From positions 1-64,000 of the forward strand of contig JAKQDQ010000104.1 of the NCBI GenBank assembly GCA_029573725.1: a DNA stretch of 64,000 nucleotides, in the 5' to 3' direction. The translations under genes were made by a program, and so were the position numbers. Of this stretch, positions 51,712 through 59,682 are shown piece by piece. Below the pieces are notes generated by a model that ran no database searches, was not told the origin of the DNA, and saw only the letters and a program-made list of their open reading frames with translations. Numbering within the stretch: the stretch's first letter is position 1; every line of letters begins with the position of its first letter. The DNA is from Verrucomicrobiota bacterium (GTDB lineage: Bacteria; Verrucomicrobiota; Verrucomicrobiia; Limisphaerales; JADLHS01).

Positions 51712-53088
51712 TCAATGCGGCAATTTCCCACATTCGTCGTGCATGATGCCCAGCGCCTGCTCAAGCACCTCATCCTTGATATCCATGACGGGGCGCAGCC
51801 GGATGGAACGCGGACCTGACCGGATTACCAGCAAATTCAACCGGTAACACCCGCGCCAGAAGGCATCGCGGGTGGCCGTATCCGGCAGGTCAAAAGCCAG
51901 CATCAAGCCCTTGCCGCGCGGCGCGGTTACCTGCGGATGGTGCCGGGCCAGTTCCTGGAGCCCGGCCAGCAGTTTCTCGCCTTGCACACGGGCGTTTTCC
52001 ACCAGGTGTTCCTGTTCGTAGATCCGGAGATAGTGAGTTGAGCGCACGTAGTCGGTGAAGTTGCCGCCCCAGGTGGAACTGATGCGGCCCGGCCGCCGGA
52101 AACAGTTGTCCGGCACTTCATCGAGGCGCGCTCCGGCCATGACGCCGCACACCTGCGCTTTCTTGCCGAAGGCGATCAGATCGGGCACAACGTCGTAATG
52201 TTCCGCCGCCCACTTCCTGCCCGTAATCCCCATGCCGGATTGCACCTCATCAAAAATGAGCAGGAGGTCGTGTTCGTCGGCGATCCGGCGCAACTGCTGC
52301 ATGAATTCGGGGCGGAAGTGGTTGTCTCCTCCTTCCCCTTGGATGGGTTCAATGATGATGGCGGCGATGTCGGCGGCCTTGGCCGCCAGCACGGCGCGAA
52401 TTTCCCGTTCCGCCTGTTGTTCCCGCGAGCGGACATCAGCAGTGCGGGCGCTTTCCGGCAGGGCGAAATTCAGCATCGGGGTGCTGATGCGCGGCCAGGG
52501 GAATTTGGCGAAGTACGCCACCTTGTTGGGATCGGTGTTGGTCAGGCTCAGTGTATAACCCGACCGACCGTGGAACGCGTGTGTGAAGTGGATGATTTCC
52601 GTGCCGCGCTCACCCAGTCCGGCGGCCAGGTTTTTGCGCACCTTCCAGTCCATGGCCGCTTTAATCGCGTTTTCGACCGCAAGGGCGCCGCCTTCGATGA
52701 AGAAATACCGGGGCAACTGTGGGTGGGCAATAACGCGCGCGAAAGTTTCGACGAACGTTGCGTATTGCGGGGTGTAAACATCGGCGTTGGCCACCTTGAC
52801 TTTGGCCGCGCGCAGCAAATCCGCCTGCACTTCGGGGCGGTTGAAGTATGGGTGATTGTAACCGATGGGTTGCGAGGCGTAGAAACCGTAGAGATCAATG
52901 AATTCCCGTCCGGTGGCCGCATCCACAAAATACGCGCCGCGGCTCCGCTCCGTGTCAAAGACCAGTTTGAACCCATCCACCAGGATGTGCTGTTCCAGTA
53001 CGGCAAGTACGCGATCGGGGGCGAGGGGGTGTGGTTGGGGGCTGTTGGCTGCGGGCGGGTTCGGATTTGTGGTGAGGATGCTGGCCAT
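51712..53088 (-). CDS. lat: L-lysine 6-aminotransferase
   Basis: A 458-aa class III PLP enzyme predicted to move the epsilon-amino group of lysine to 2-oxoglutarate, giving aminoadipate semialdehyde. The marks are IIEPIQGEGGDNHF, LLIFDEVQSGMG, the PLP Lys in DLIAFGKKAQVCGVM, and SSTWGGNFTDYVRS, which fit the Lat branch better than ornithine or GABA aminotransferases (GFYASQPIGYNHP is also typical). ATG 53088 is chosen; upstream codons (53091 to 53364) are not family-like. It is the first gene of a minus-strand lysine degradation pair. Confidence 0.9.
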   Translation of the reverse strand: MASILTTNPNPPAANSPQPHPLAPDRVLAVLEQHILVDGFKLVFDTERSRGAYFVDAATGREFIDLYGFYASQPIGYNHPYFNRPEVQADLLRAAKVKVANADVYTPQYATFVETFARVIAHPQLPRYFFIEGGALAVENAIKAAMDWKVRKNLAAGLGERGTEIIHFTHAFHGRSGYTLSLTNTDPNKVAYFAKFPWPRISTPMLNFALPESARTADVRSREQQAEREIRAVLAAKAADIAAIIIEPIQGEGGDNHFRPEFMQQLRRIADEHDLLLIFDEVQSGMGITGRKWAAEHYDVVPDLIAFGKKAQVCGVMAGARLDEVPDNCFRRPGRISSTWGGNFTDYVRSTHYLRIYEQEHLVENARVQGEKLLAGLQELARHHPQVTAPRGKGLMLAFDLPDTATRDAFWRGCYRLNLLVIRSGPRSIRLRPVMDIKDEVLEQALGIMHDECGKLPH

Positions 53089-53442
53089 GATTCCAATTTC
53101 AACGTCGTCCTTACCATAGGTGCGCAAAAAATGCGCTTCAAGTGAAATGCCGGAACGGACGTGGCAATTGCCGTGAAATTTTGGGGGACACCAAGTGTCA
53201 CCCGGTCCGGCGTTGGTCAGGCCGGCCCGGCTCTGTTTTCGGACGCGCTGAATGCGCCGCCCCGACCCGGCGTCCATTGAACACGTCGAATGAAACCGGT
53301 TGAAACTCCAGCGGTTGGTTGGAGGGGGCGATGGGCGGATGGGGTTCCGGCGCCCCGGCGGCACTGGGCGGCCCGGAACCGGTTTTGTCCGCGGTCAACT
53401 TCGATTTGACGAACCGGAATTTTGCGATTAAAAAGCGAAATC
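53089..53442. other. Divergent regulatory region between lat and the DUF1800 gene
   Basis: 354 bases hold a promoter-like element for lat and otherwise nothing recognisable. No gene was seen; a short open frame at 53319-53561 runs into the DUF1800 gene in another frame. Confidence 0.6.
53113..53141 (-). promoter_or_regulatory. Promoter-like element with embedded inverted repeat upstream of lat
   Basis: On the minus strand TTGAAG (53141-53136) and TATGGT (53118-53113) are 17 bases apart, about 25 bases before the lat ATG. The spacer contains GCGCA-TTTTT-TGCGC, a small inverted repeat in the usual place of a repressor site. Confidence 0.45.
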
Positions 53443-53511
53443 ATGAAACACCGCCAACGCCCGTCCATATATCTTGCGGCGCTTGCCGCGCCGCTGACTC
53501 CTCATGCTTAA
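53443..53511 (+). CDS. Possible 22-aa leader ORF overlapping the DUF1800 start
   Basis: An ATG at 53443 opens 22 codons (MKHRQRPSIYLAALAAPLTPHA) ending in TAA at 53511, eight bases inside the next gene. The peptide is basic then hydrophobic, like the start of a signal peptide. It may couple translation of the DUF1800 gene, or may be chance. Confidence 0.3.
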   Translation: MKHRQRPSIYLAALAAPLTPHA

Positions 53512-54973
53512 GCCGTTGTCCAGTGACCGTTGGAATGCCACGACCGCCGCGCATTTGTTGAACCGGGCCGGGTTCGGCGGGCCGCCGCGCGAGATTCAAC
53601 AACTTGTTGCGCTCGGGCCGGAACGCGCCGTTGCCCGCTTGGTGGACTTTGAGAAAATCCCGGATGCCACGCCGAATCCCGGGTGGGCGCGCCCCGATCC
53701 GGAACGGCGCAACAAGCTCCAGGCATTCCGCCGGGCGGACGCCGAGCAGCGTCGGGAGCTGCAGCGCGAGGAGCGCCGCCAGCAGCGCGAGCAGATGACG
53801 GAATTGCGGCATTGGTGGCTGGGCCGCATGGCCCGGGGACCGCGGCCTTTCCAGGAGAAGATGGTGTTGTTCTGGCACGGGCATTTTGCCACCAGCGTGG
53901 ACAAAGTGCGTGAACCGTACCTCATGTGGCGGCAGAATGAATTGTTCCGGCGGCTGGCGGTGGACCACTGGCTGCGGTTGCTGGTGGAGACCGGCCAGGA
54001 CCCGGCAATGCTCATCTGGCTGGACCAGGCAAGAAGCCGCAAGCAACATCCCAACGAAAATTTCGCCCGCGAAGTGATGGAGTTGTTCACGTTGGGCGAA
54101 GGGCATTATACGGAGAAGGACATCACGGAAGCAGCACGGGCGTTGACGGGGTGGAGCTACAATCGTGAGACGCAACAATTCGTGGATCGCCCGGCGCTGC
54201 ATGATCCGGGCGTCAAAACCGTATTGGGCCGCACCGGCCGGTTGCAGGGGCGCGACGTGCTGGAGCAAATCGTGGCGCAGCCCCAGGCCGCCCGGTTTAT
54301 CACGGCAAAACTTTGGACCTTCTTTGCCGGGCAACCGCCCTCGGAGGCCTTGCTCACGGCGCTGGCCGCCAGCTTCCGCCAGCACGGAAACCACTTCAAA
54401 CCATTCCTGCGCGTCATGCTGCGCAGCGAGGAATTTTACGATCCGGCCTTGATTCGCACGCAGGTGAAGAGTCCGGTGCAATGGTTGGCGGGCACCATCC
54501 GCATGCTGGAAACCGAACTGCCGCCGCCGCAGTTGAGCGGGATTTTGACGCGCGAACTGGGCCAGGATTTGTTCGCCCCGCCGAACGTGAAGGGCTGGGA
54601 CGGAGGCTTGTCCTGGATTACCACGAACACGCTGCTGGCCCGTTACAACCAGGCTGCGTTGCTGGTGCAGGGGAGCGGCGCGGCACGGTCCGGCGGCCGG
54701 CGCAAACCCCGCCAGGCGGGGCGCGGGCCGATGCCGCGTCCGCGCCCGCCCGCCCTCCAGATCGAGGTGACGCGGCTGTTCTCGGAGGCGGAGCGGAGGG
54801 AGCCGGGGGCGTTGATTGCGGCCCTGGGGAGCCGGCTGTTCCAAACCGAACTGAAGGCCAATCAGCAGGCGGCGTTGCGGGAATACCTGGATTCGCAGGG
54901 AGTGCTGGACGATGACGACATCCTGGGCGCCATCCGGCTCGCCATGAGCACGCCGGAATATCAATTGACTTGA
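53504..54973 (+). CDS. DUF1800 family protein
   Basis: A 489-aa protein of the DUF1800 family. Typical parts: WNATTAAHLLNRAGFGGPP at the start, an Arg/Gln-rich coiled coil at about 70-100, KMVLFWHGHFATSVDKV, RKQHPNENFAREVMELFTLGEG, ITEAARALTGWSY and PPNVKGWDGGLSWI near the C-terminus. The biochemical role is unknown; these genes almost always accompany a DUF1501 gene, as here (41 bases further). It lacks a signal peptide from this start, though the upstream mini-ORF looks like one in another frame. Confidence 0.92.
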   Translation: MLKPLSSDRWNATTAAHLLNRAGFGGPPREIQQLVALGPERAVARLVDFEKIPDATPNPGWARPDPERRNKLQAFRRADAEQRRELQREERRQQREQMTELRHWWLGRMARGPRPFQEKMVLFWHGHFATSVDKVREPYLMWRQNELFRRLAVDHWLRLLVETGQDPAMLIWLDQARSRKQHPNENFAREVMELFTLGEGHYTEKDITEAARALTGWSYNRETQQFVDRPALHDPGVKTVLGRTGRLQGRDVLEQIVAQPQAARFITAKLWTFFAGQPPSEALLTALAASFRQHGNHFKPFLRVMLRSEEFYDPALIRTQVKSPVQWLAGTIRMLETELPPPQLSGILTRELGQDLFAPPNVKGWDGGLSWITTNTLLARYNQAALLVQGSGAARSGGRRKPRQAGRGPMPRPRPPALQIEVTRLFSEAERREPGALIAALGSRLFQTELKANQQAALREYLDSQGVLDDDDILGAIRLAMSTPEYQLT

Positions 54974-55014
54974 GCCGCGCCACGGCAGCCACCACCGCCA
55001 CGAGGATCTCCATT

Positions 55015-56346
55015 ATGAAATATGAACCGACTTTGAAAACGCGCCGTGAATTTCTGCGCGGCACGGTACTGGGCAGCGCGCTGTCGTGGACCGTGCCGTC
55101 CTTTCTGGCGAACACCTTCGCGACACTGCACGCGGCCGCCGCGGATGCGCCGACGCAGCCGGTCACCGGCAAGGAGGCGACGATCCTGGTGGTGCTCCAA
55201 CTGGCTGGCGGCAACGACGGTTTGAACATGGTGGTGCCCTTTGGTGACGATCATTATCATCGGGCGCGGCCACAGCTCGGCATCTCCGCCCGGGCGGCGC
55301 TGCGCCTGGGGGAAGGCGTGGGATTAAACCCCGGCATGACCGGCTTGAAGGAGCTGTACGAATCCGGGCACCTGGGGATTGTGCAGGGCGTGGGTTATCC
55401 AAACCCGAACCGTTCCCATTTTCGCTCGACCGAAATCTGGCAGACAGCCAGTGACGCCCACCGGTTTGAAAGCACCGGCTGGTTGGGACGCTATTTCGAC
55501 AGCACGTGCAACGGCTGCGATCCGGCGGTCGCCGTCGCGTTGACCAGGCAGATGCCGCAGGCATTGGCGGCCAAACAGCCGCGCGGGATTTGTTTCAGCA
55601 CTCCGGAGAATTACCGCTTCATCAAAGCCGACCAGGTCAGGGCGGACGAGCTGGATGCAAGCGAGGCGATCTATCGGAAGATGAACGAAGCCGGCGAGGT
55701 GGCCGCAGAAGCCTCCGGAGGAACGATTGAAATGCTCAACGGCCCCGCACCGCACGCGGGTTCGCCGCTGGATTTCATCGAGCGCGTGGCGCTGGATGCG
55801 CAGGTCAGCTCGGATGAGATCCGCGCCATCACCAGCAAGGCGCAAAACCAGGCAACCTATCCCGGCTCGCGGCTGGCCGAATCCCTGAAGCTGGTGGGAC
55901 GGTTGATTGGCGGGGGCATGGCGACGCGAATTTATTACGTGTCGCAGGGCGGTTACGACACCCACACCAATCAAGCGGGCACTCACACGCGGTTGCTCAC
56001 CGAACTGGCCGACGCCCTCAAGGCGTTTGTCGCCGACTTGAAGGCCCAAGGCAATTTCGAGCGCGTGCTGATCATGACCTTCAGCGAGTTTGGCCGGCGG
56101 GTGGCGGAAAACGCCAGCGGCGGCACGGATCACGGCGCGGCGGCGCCAATGTTGCTGCTCGGGAACCGCATCAAGGCCGGCTTGCTCGGCCGTTACCCGA
56201 GTCTGGCCCCGTCCGACCTGCTGAACGGGGATATTCAATACACTGTGGATTTCCGCTGCGTTTATGCGGCAGTCCTGGAAAGCTGGCTCAAGACTCCCAG
56301 CGTTCCGGTGCTGGGACGACGTTTTACTCCGCTGGCCATCGTTTAA
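55015..56346 (+). CDS. Tat-exported DUF1501 protein
   Basis: A 443-aa protein with a Tat signal (KTRREFLRGTVLGSALSWTV, residues 8-27). The body belongs to the DUF1501 (alkaline-phosphatase/sulfatase-like fold) family: VVLQLAGGNDGLNMVVPFGD, GVGYPNPNRSHFRSTEIWQTA, GGYDTHTNQAGTHTRLL and MTFSEFGRRVAENASGGTDHG, the last giving conserved Asp/His. The substrate is unknown. It starts with an AGGA ribosome site and follows the DUF1800 gene closely; the two are one unit. Confidence 0.92.
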   Translation: MKYEPTLKTRREFLRGTVLGSALSWTVPSFLANTFATLHAAAADAPTQPVTGKEATILVVLQLAGGNDGLNMVVPFGDDHYHRARPQLGISARAALRLGEGVGLNPGMTGLKELYESGHLGIVQGVGYPNPNRSHFRSTEIWQTASDAHRFESTGWLGRYFDSTCNGCDPAVAVALTRQMPQALAAKQPRGICFSTPENYRFIKADQVRADELDASEAIYRKMNEAGEVAAEASGGTIEMLNGPAPHAGSPLDFIERVALDAQVSSDEIRAITSKAQNQATYPGSRLAESLKLVGRLIGGGMATRIYYVSQGGYDTHTNQAGTHTRLLTELADALKAFVADLKAQGNFERVLIMTFSEFGRRVAENASGGTDHGAAAPMLLLGNRIKAGLLGRYPSLAPSDLLNGDIQYTVDFRCVYAAVLESWLKTPSVPVLGRRFTPLAIV

Positions 56347-56528
56347 TCGCCTCCGTTAATTGCCCGGCAGTTTTGCTGCGCGCCGCCACTGCGGTGCTCG
56401 CGGAACGCCGCGCCACCGGCCTGCCCGCGCTGCGGAACATTTGGGCATTGCGTCACCGCTGCGCCTCTGGGTAAATGTCGCTCCAATCCATCAAGCTTGA
56501 GTGGGGACCGACGGGAGATGCGACTGAT

Positions 56529-58637
56529 ATGCGGCGGCGAACATTTTTCAATCTGGGCCGGAAGGTGCCGCGCTGCTTTCTCGGGATCGGCGGGCTTCTG
56601 GTCACCCTGTCGTTGGCCCCGGCGGCGGTGCAGATCAATGTGCAGGTGGGGCACAACGGCATCGTGCGGGAAGCGACCTGGTTTCCGTTGCAGTGTGAAC
56701 TGCGCAACGACGGTCCGCCCATTTCGGGATTCATCGAGGTCGCGACCATGGGGCTGGCCCGCGGTTCGGTGCAGCGGCTGGCGATGGAACTGCCCACCGG
56801 CACACTGAAGCGGGTGGTGATGCCGGTCTTCGCTCCGACACGTTACCAAACCAGTTGGGAGGTCAGGCTGGTGAACGCGCGGGGCCGCACGCTTGAAGTG
56901 GCGCCTGACGCCTCCGCGCGCCAGGCGATTGGGGCCGCCACCATGCTGGTGGGCTCGCTATCACGCACCGCCGCGGGAGCGGTCAGCCTGCGCCCCATCA
57001 AGCGCAATCAGCCGGACGCGCAGCCCCAGGTGTTCCGGTTCGTGCCAGCCAACTTCCCCGGTAATCCCCTGTTGCTGGAGGGGGTGGATGCCATTTATTT
57101 GAATTCCACCATTGCGACCGGTCTCCGGCCGGATCAGGCGGATGCCTTGCTCGCCTGGATGCGCGCGGGCGGACACCTGATCGTCGCCATCGAACAGGTC
57201 ACCGACGTCACCGGCACGCCCTGGTTGCAGGACGTGCTTCCCTTTGTGCCGCAGGAAATCACCGGCGTGGCCTGGCATGGGGAACTGCAGGGATGGTTGA
57301 AGCCGGTGTATGCGGCGCCGGCCACCCATCCGGAAACCCGGCGGCCGGATGACGCTTTCGAACAGGCCGAAATCCGCGTAGCCCGGGGCAGTGTACGGGC
57401 GGGACGCGTCGAGGTCGCCAGTGGTGGACTGCCGCTGTTGGTTTCCGCCCCGCGCGATTTTGGACGGGTCACGGTCCTGACCTTCAGCCCTGAACTGGAG
57501 CCGTTCAAGTCGTGGGAGCATCTGACCGCCTTCTGGACGCAACTGGTCGGCGTGCCGGCGACGCTGTACACGTCCACGGATTATTCCGCAGGTTTCAACC
57601 TGTCAGTGGACGGAATATTCGGCAGCTTGTTAGACAGCCGGCAGGTTCGCAAGTTGTCAGTGGGCTGGCTGCTGGCTTTGCTGGTGGTGTATCTCGGGGT
57701 GATCGGGCCGTTCGACCGGTGGTGGCTGCGGAAGATTCGTCGCCCCATGTGGACGTGGATCACGTTTCCGGGCTATGTGGTGCTATTCTCGCTGTTGATC
57801 TACGGGCTGGGCTACTGGCTGCGCGCGGGTGAATCCGAATACAGCGAACTGCATGTGGTGGATGTGTGCCCGCAGGGAGCGCGTGCGGAAGTGCGCGGGC
57901 GAACCTACGCCAGCATCTACGCGCCGGCCAACGAGAATTTTGCGCTTCACAGCGAGTTGCCGTTCGCCACGCTGCGTCCCGAATTCACGTCCGGACGGGG
58001 CCGCGACAGTTCCGAGCCGACGCAGGTGGTCCAGATCGGCGGTCACTTTGACGCGCTGGTGTTTGTGCCGGTCTGGACCAGCCAGCTTTATTTGAGCGAC
58101 TGGTGGTCCACCCTGAACACGCCGCTGGTGGCCACCGCCGGCCAGCAGACCGTTACGATCAACAATCGCACCGGTCAGCCCCTGTCCGACGTTTATCTGG
58201 CCTGGCGGGACAGGGTTTATCACGTGGACCCCATCCTGCCGGGCGCGACGAGGGTCGTCCGATGGGACGCGCCGGACGACGGCCATGAAGCGTTGGCTGA
58301 CTTCGTCCGGCGTGATCTGGGCGCCTTGCTCACCGCTGCGCGGCAACGCCAGCGCGCGTTCGGCAGCGCCGGCAGCGGGCAGCTTGATGAGCCGGCACAT
58401 GCGACAACGGTGGCATCCCTGTTGGGCAGCTTGAGCGGCGGCGCAAAGGAATCGCAATTGACCGTGCCACGGGGATGGGACGTGACGGCGTCGTTGGCCG
58501 CGGGCGGCGCGGTGCTCTTCGCCTTGACGACGAATGGCGCTCCCGTGCCGTCCCTGCTGGCGTCTGGCGCACAGCGGACCACGGTCACCACCTTGTGGCG
58601 CGTCCCGGTGACGCCCCATTCCCAAACGGATCTATGA
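56529..58637 (+). CDS. Membrane-anchored extracytoplasmic protein linked to an ABC exporter
   Basis: About 702 aa. A signal-like segment (VPRCFLGIGGLLVTLSLAPAA) precedes a large beta-rich ectodomain. A class-I-amidotransferase-like stretch (RPDQADALLAWMRAGGHLIVAIEQV) is at about 200-235. Two membrane helices lie at about 380-440 (LSVGWLLALLVVYLGVIGPF, TFPGYVVLFSLLIYGLGYWL), followed by a second ectodomain to the C-terminus. The layout recalls GldG-like and other proteins coupled to ABC-2 exporters in these phyla. Its stop overlaps the start of the ATPase gene (ATGA), so the two are tightly coupled. Function unknown. A start at 56475 would add 18 residues. Confidence 0.75.
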   Translation: MRRRTFFNLGRKVPRCFLGIGGLLVTLSLAPAAVQINVQVGHNGIVREATWFPLQCELRNDGPPISGFIEVATMGLARGSVQRLAMELPTGTLKRVVMPVFAPTRYQTSWEVRLVNARGRTLEVAPDASARQAIGAATMLVGSLSRTAAGAVSLRPIKRNQPDAQPQVFRFVPANFPGNPLLLEGVDAIYLNSTIATGLRPDQADALLAWMRAGGHLIVAIEQVTDVTGTPWLQDVLPFVPQEITGVAWHGELQGWLKPVYAAPATHPETRRPDDAFEQAEIRVARGSVRAGRVEVASGGLPLLVSAPRDFGRVTVLTFSPELEPFKSWEHLTAFWTQLVGVPATLYTSTDYSAGFNLSVDGIFGSLLDSRQVRKLSVGWLLALLVVYLGVIGPFDRWWLRKIRRPMWTWITFPGYVVLFSLLIYGLGYWLRAGESEYSELHVVDVCPQGARAEVRGRTYASIYAPANENFALHSELPFATLRPEFTSGRGRDSSEPTQVVQIGGHFDALVFVPVWTSQLYLSDWWSTLNTPLVATAGQQTVTINNRTGQPLSDVYLAWRDRVYHVDPILPGATRVVRWDAPDDGHEALADFVRRDLGALLTAARQRQRAFGSAGSGQLDEPAHATTVASLLGSLSGGAKESQLTVPRGWDVTASLAAGGAVLFALTTNGAPVPSLLASGAQRTTVTTLWRVPVTPHSQTDL

Positions 58638-59587
58638 CTACGCTCGCTGCTGCACCCGTCGCCATTCAAACCCGCGATTTAACCCGCCGCTACGGCGCGA
58701 CACTGGCCTTGGACCGGCTCAATCTCACGGTAAACCGCGGTGATTTATTCGGGTTCATCGGTTCCAACGGCGCGGGCAAAACCACGACGCTGCGGATTCT
58801 TTCGACCTTCCTCACCCCCAGTTCCGGCACGGCGGAAGTGCTCGGGCACGACATCGTGCAGGGTGCGGATGCCGTGCGGCGGGTTATCGGTTACATGCCG
58901 GATTTTTTCGGCGTGTACAAGGACATGGAGGTGGAGGAATACCTGGATTTCTTCGGCGCCTGTTATCGCATTCCCGCCGCCCAGCGCGCCAAGGTGATTG
59001 ACGATGTGCTGGAACTGGTCGGGTTGACGGAGAAGAAGGGCGCGCTTATCGGCGCGTTGAGTCGCGGCATGCAGCAGCGTCTGGGGCTGGCGCGGGTGTT
59101 GGTTCACGATCCGCAATTGCTGCTGCTGGACGAACCGGCGAGCGGGTTGGATCCGCGCGCCCGGATCGAGGTGATGGAAATTTTGCGTGAGCTGCGACGG
59201 CTCGGCAAAACCATCATCATCAGCTCGCACATCCTCAGCGAACTGGAAACCATCTGCAATCGCGTCTGCATCATTGAGAAGGGCAGGTTGATTTACACCG
59301 GGCCGGTTCAAGGGGTGCGCGCCCAAATGTCTCCGGGCGCCGTGTTCTGGGTGCGGGTTGGGAGCGGCCTGGCGGAAGCCGTCAAGCTGTTGCAAGCGTG
59401 TCCCGAGGTGGCGGAAGTGACGCCCGTCGAGCAGCAGCTCAAGGTGACGCTGGCCGGTGCGTCTGGGGATCCCAGCCTCATTGCGGAAACCCTGGTGCGT
59501 GGCGGCGCCAAGCTGCTGGAACTGCGCGAGGATGAAATGACTTTGGAGGAGGTGTTTCTCCGGGTCACGCGCGGGGAAACGCAATGA
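58634..59587 (+). CDS. ABC transporter ATP-binding protein
   Basis: A 317-aa ATPase. Walker A is GSNGAGKTTT, the signature is LSRGMQQRLGLARVLVHDP, and Walker B is LLLLDEPASGLDP. The C-terminal 90 residues form an extra domain (VFWVRVGSGLAEAVKLLQ), as in exporters of the CcmA/DrrA/GldA type. It overlaps the preceding gene by four bases and precedes the permease. It should power export of an unknown substrate. Confidence 0.95.
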   Translation: MTTLAAAPVAIQTRDLTRRYGATLALDRLNLTVNRGDLFGFIGSNGAGKTTTLRILSTFLTPSSGTAEVLGHDIVQGADAVRRVIGYMPDFFGVYKDMEVEEYLDFFGACYRIPAAQRAKVIDDVLELVGLTEKKGALIGALSRGMQQRLGLARVLVHDPQLLLLDEPASGLDPRARIEVMEILRELRRLGKTIIISSHILSELETICNRVCIIEKGRLIYTGPVQGVRAQMSPGAVFWVRVGSGLAEAVKLLQACPEVAEVTPVEQQLKVTLAGASGDPSLIAETLVRGGAKLLELREDEMTLEEVFLRVTRGETQ

Positions 59588-59682
59588 GTGGTGGCTGATC
59601 CTGGCGGTGCGCGGTTGCGGACGGCGGGGCGGGGTGGCGGGCCGGGCGCAGCCCGTCTCCGGGGTGGGCCTTCAAGGGCGGC

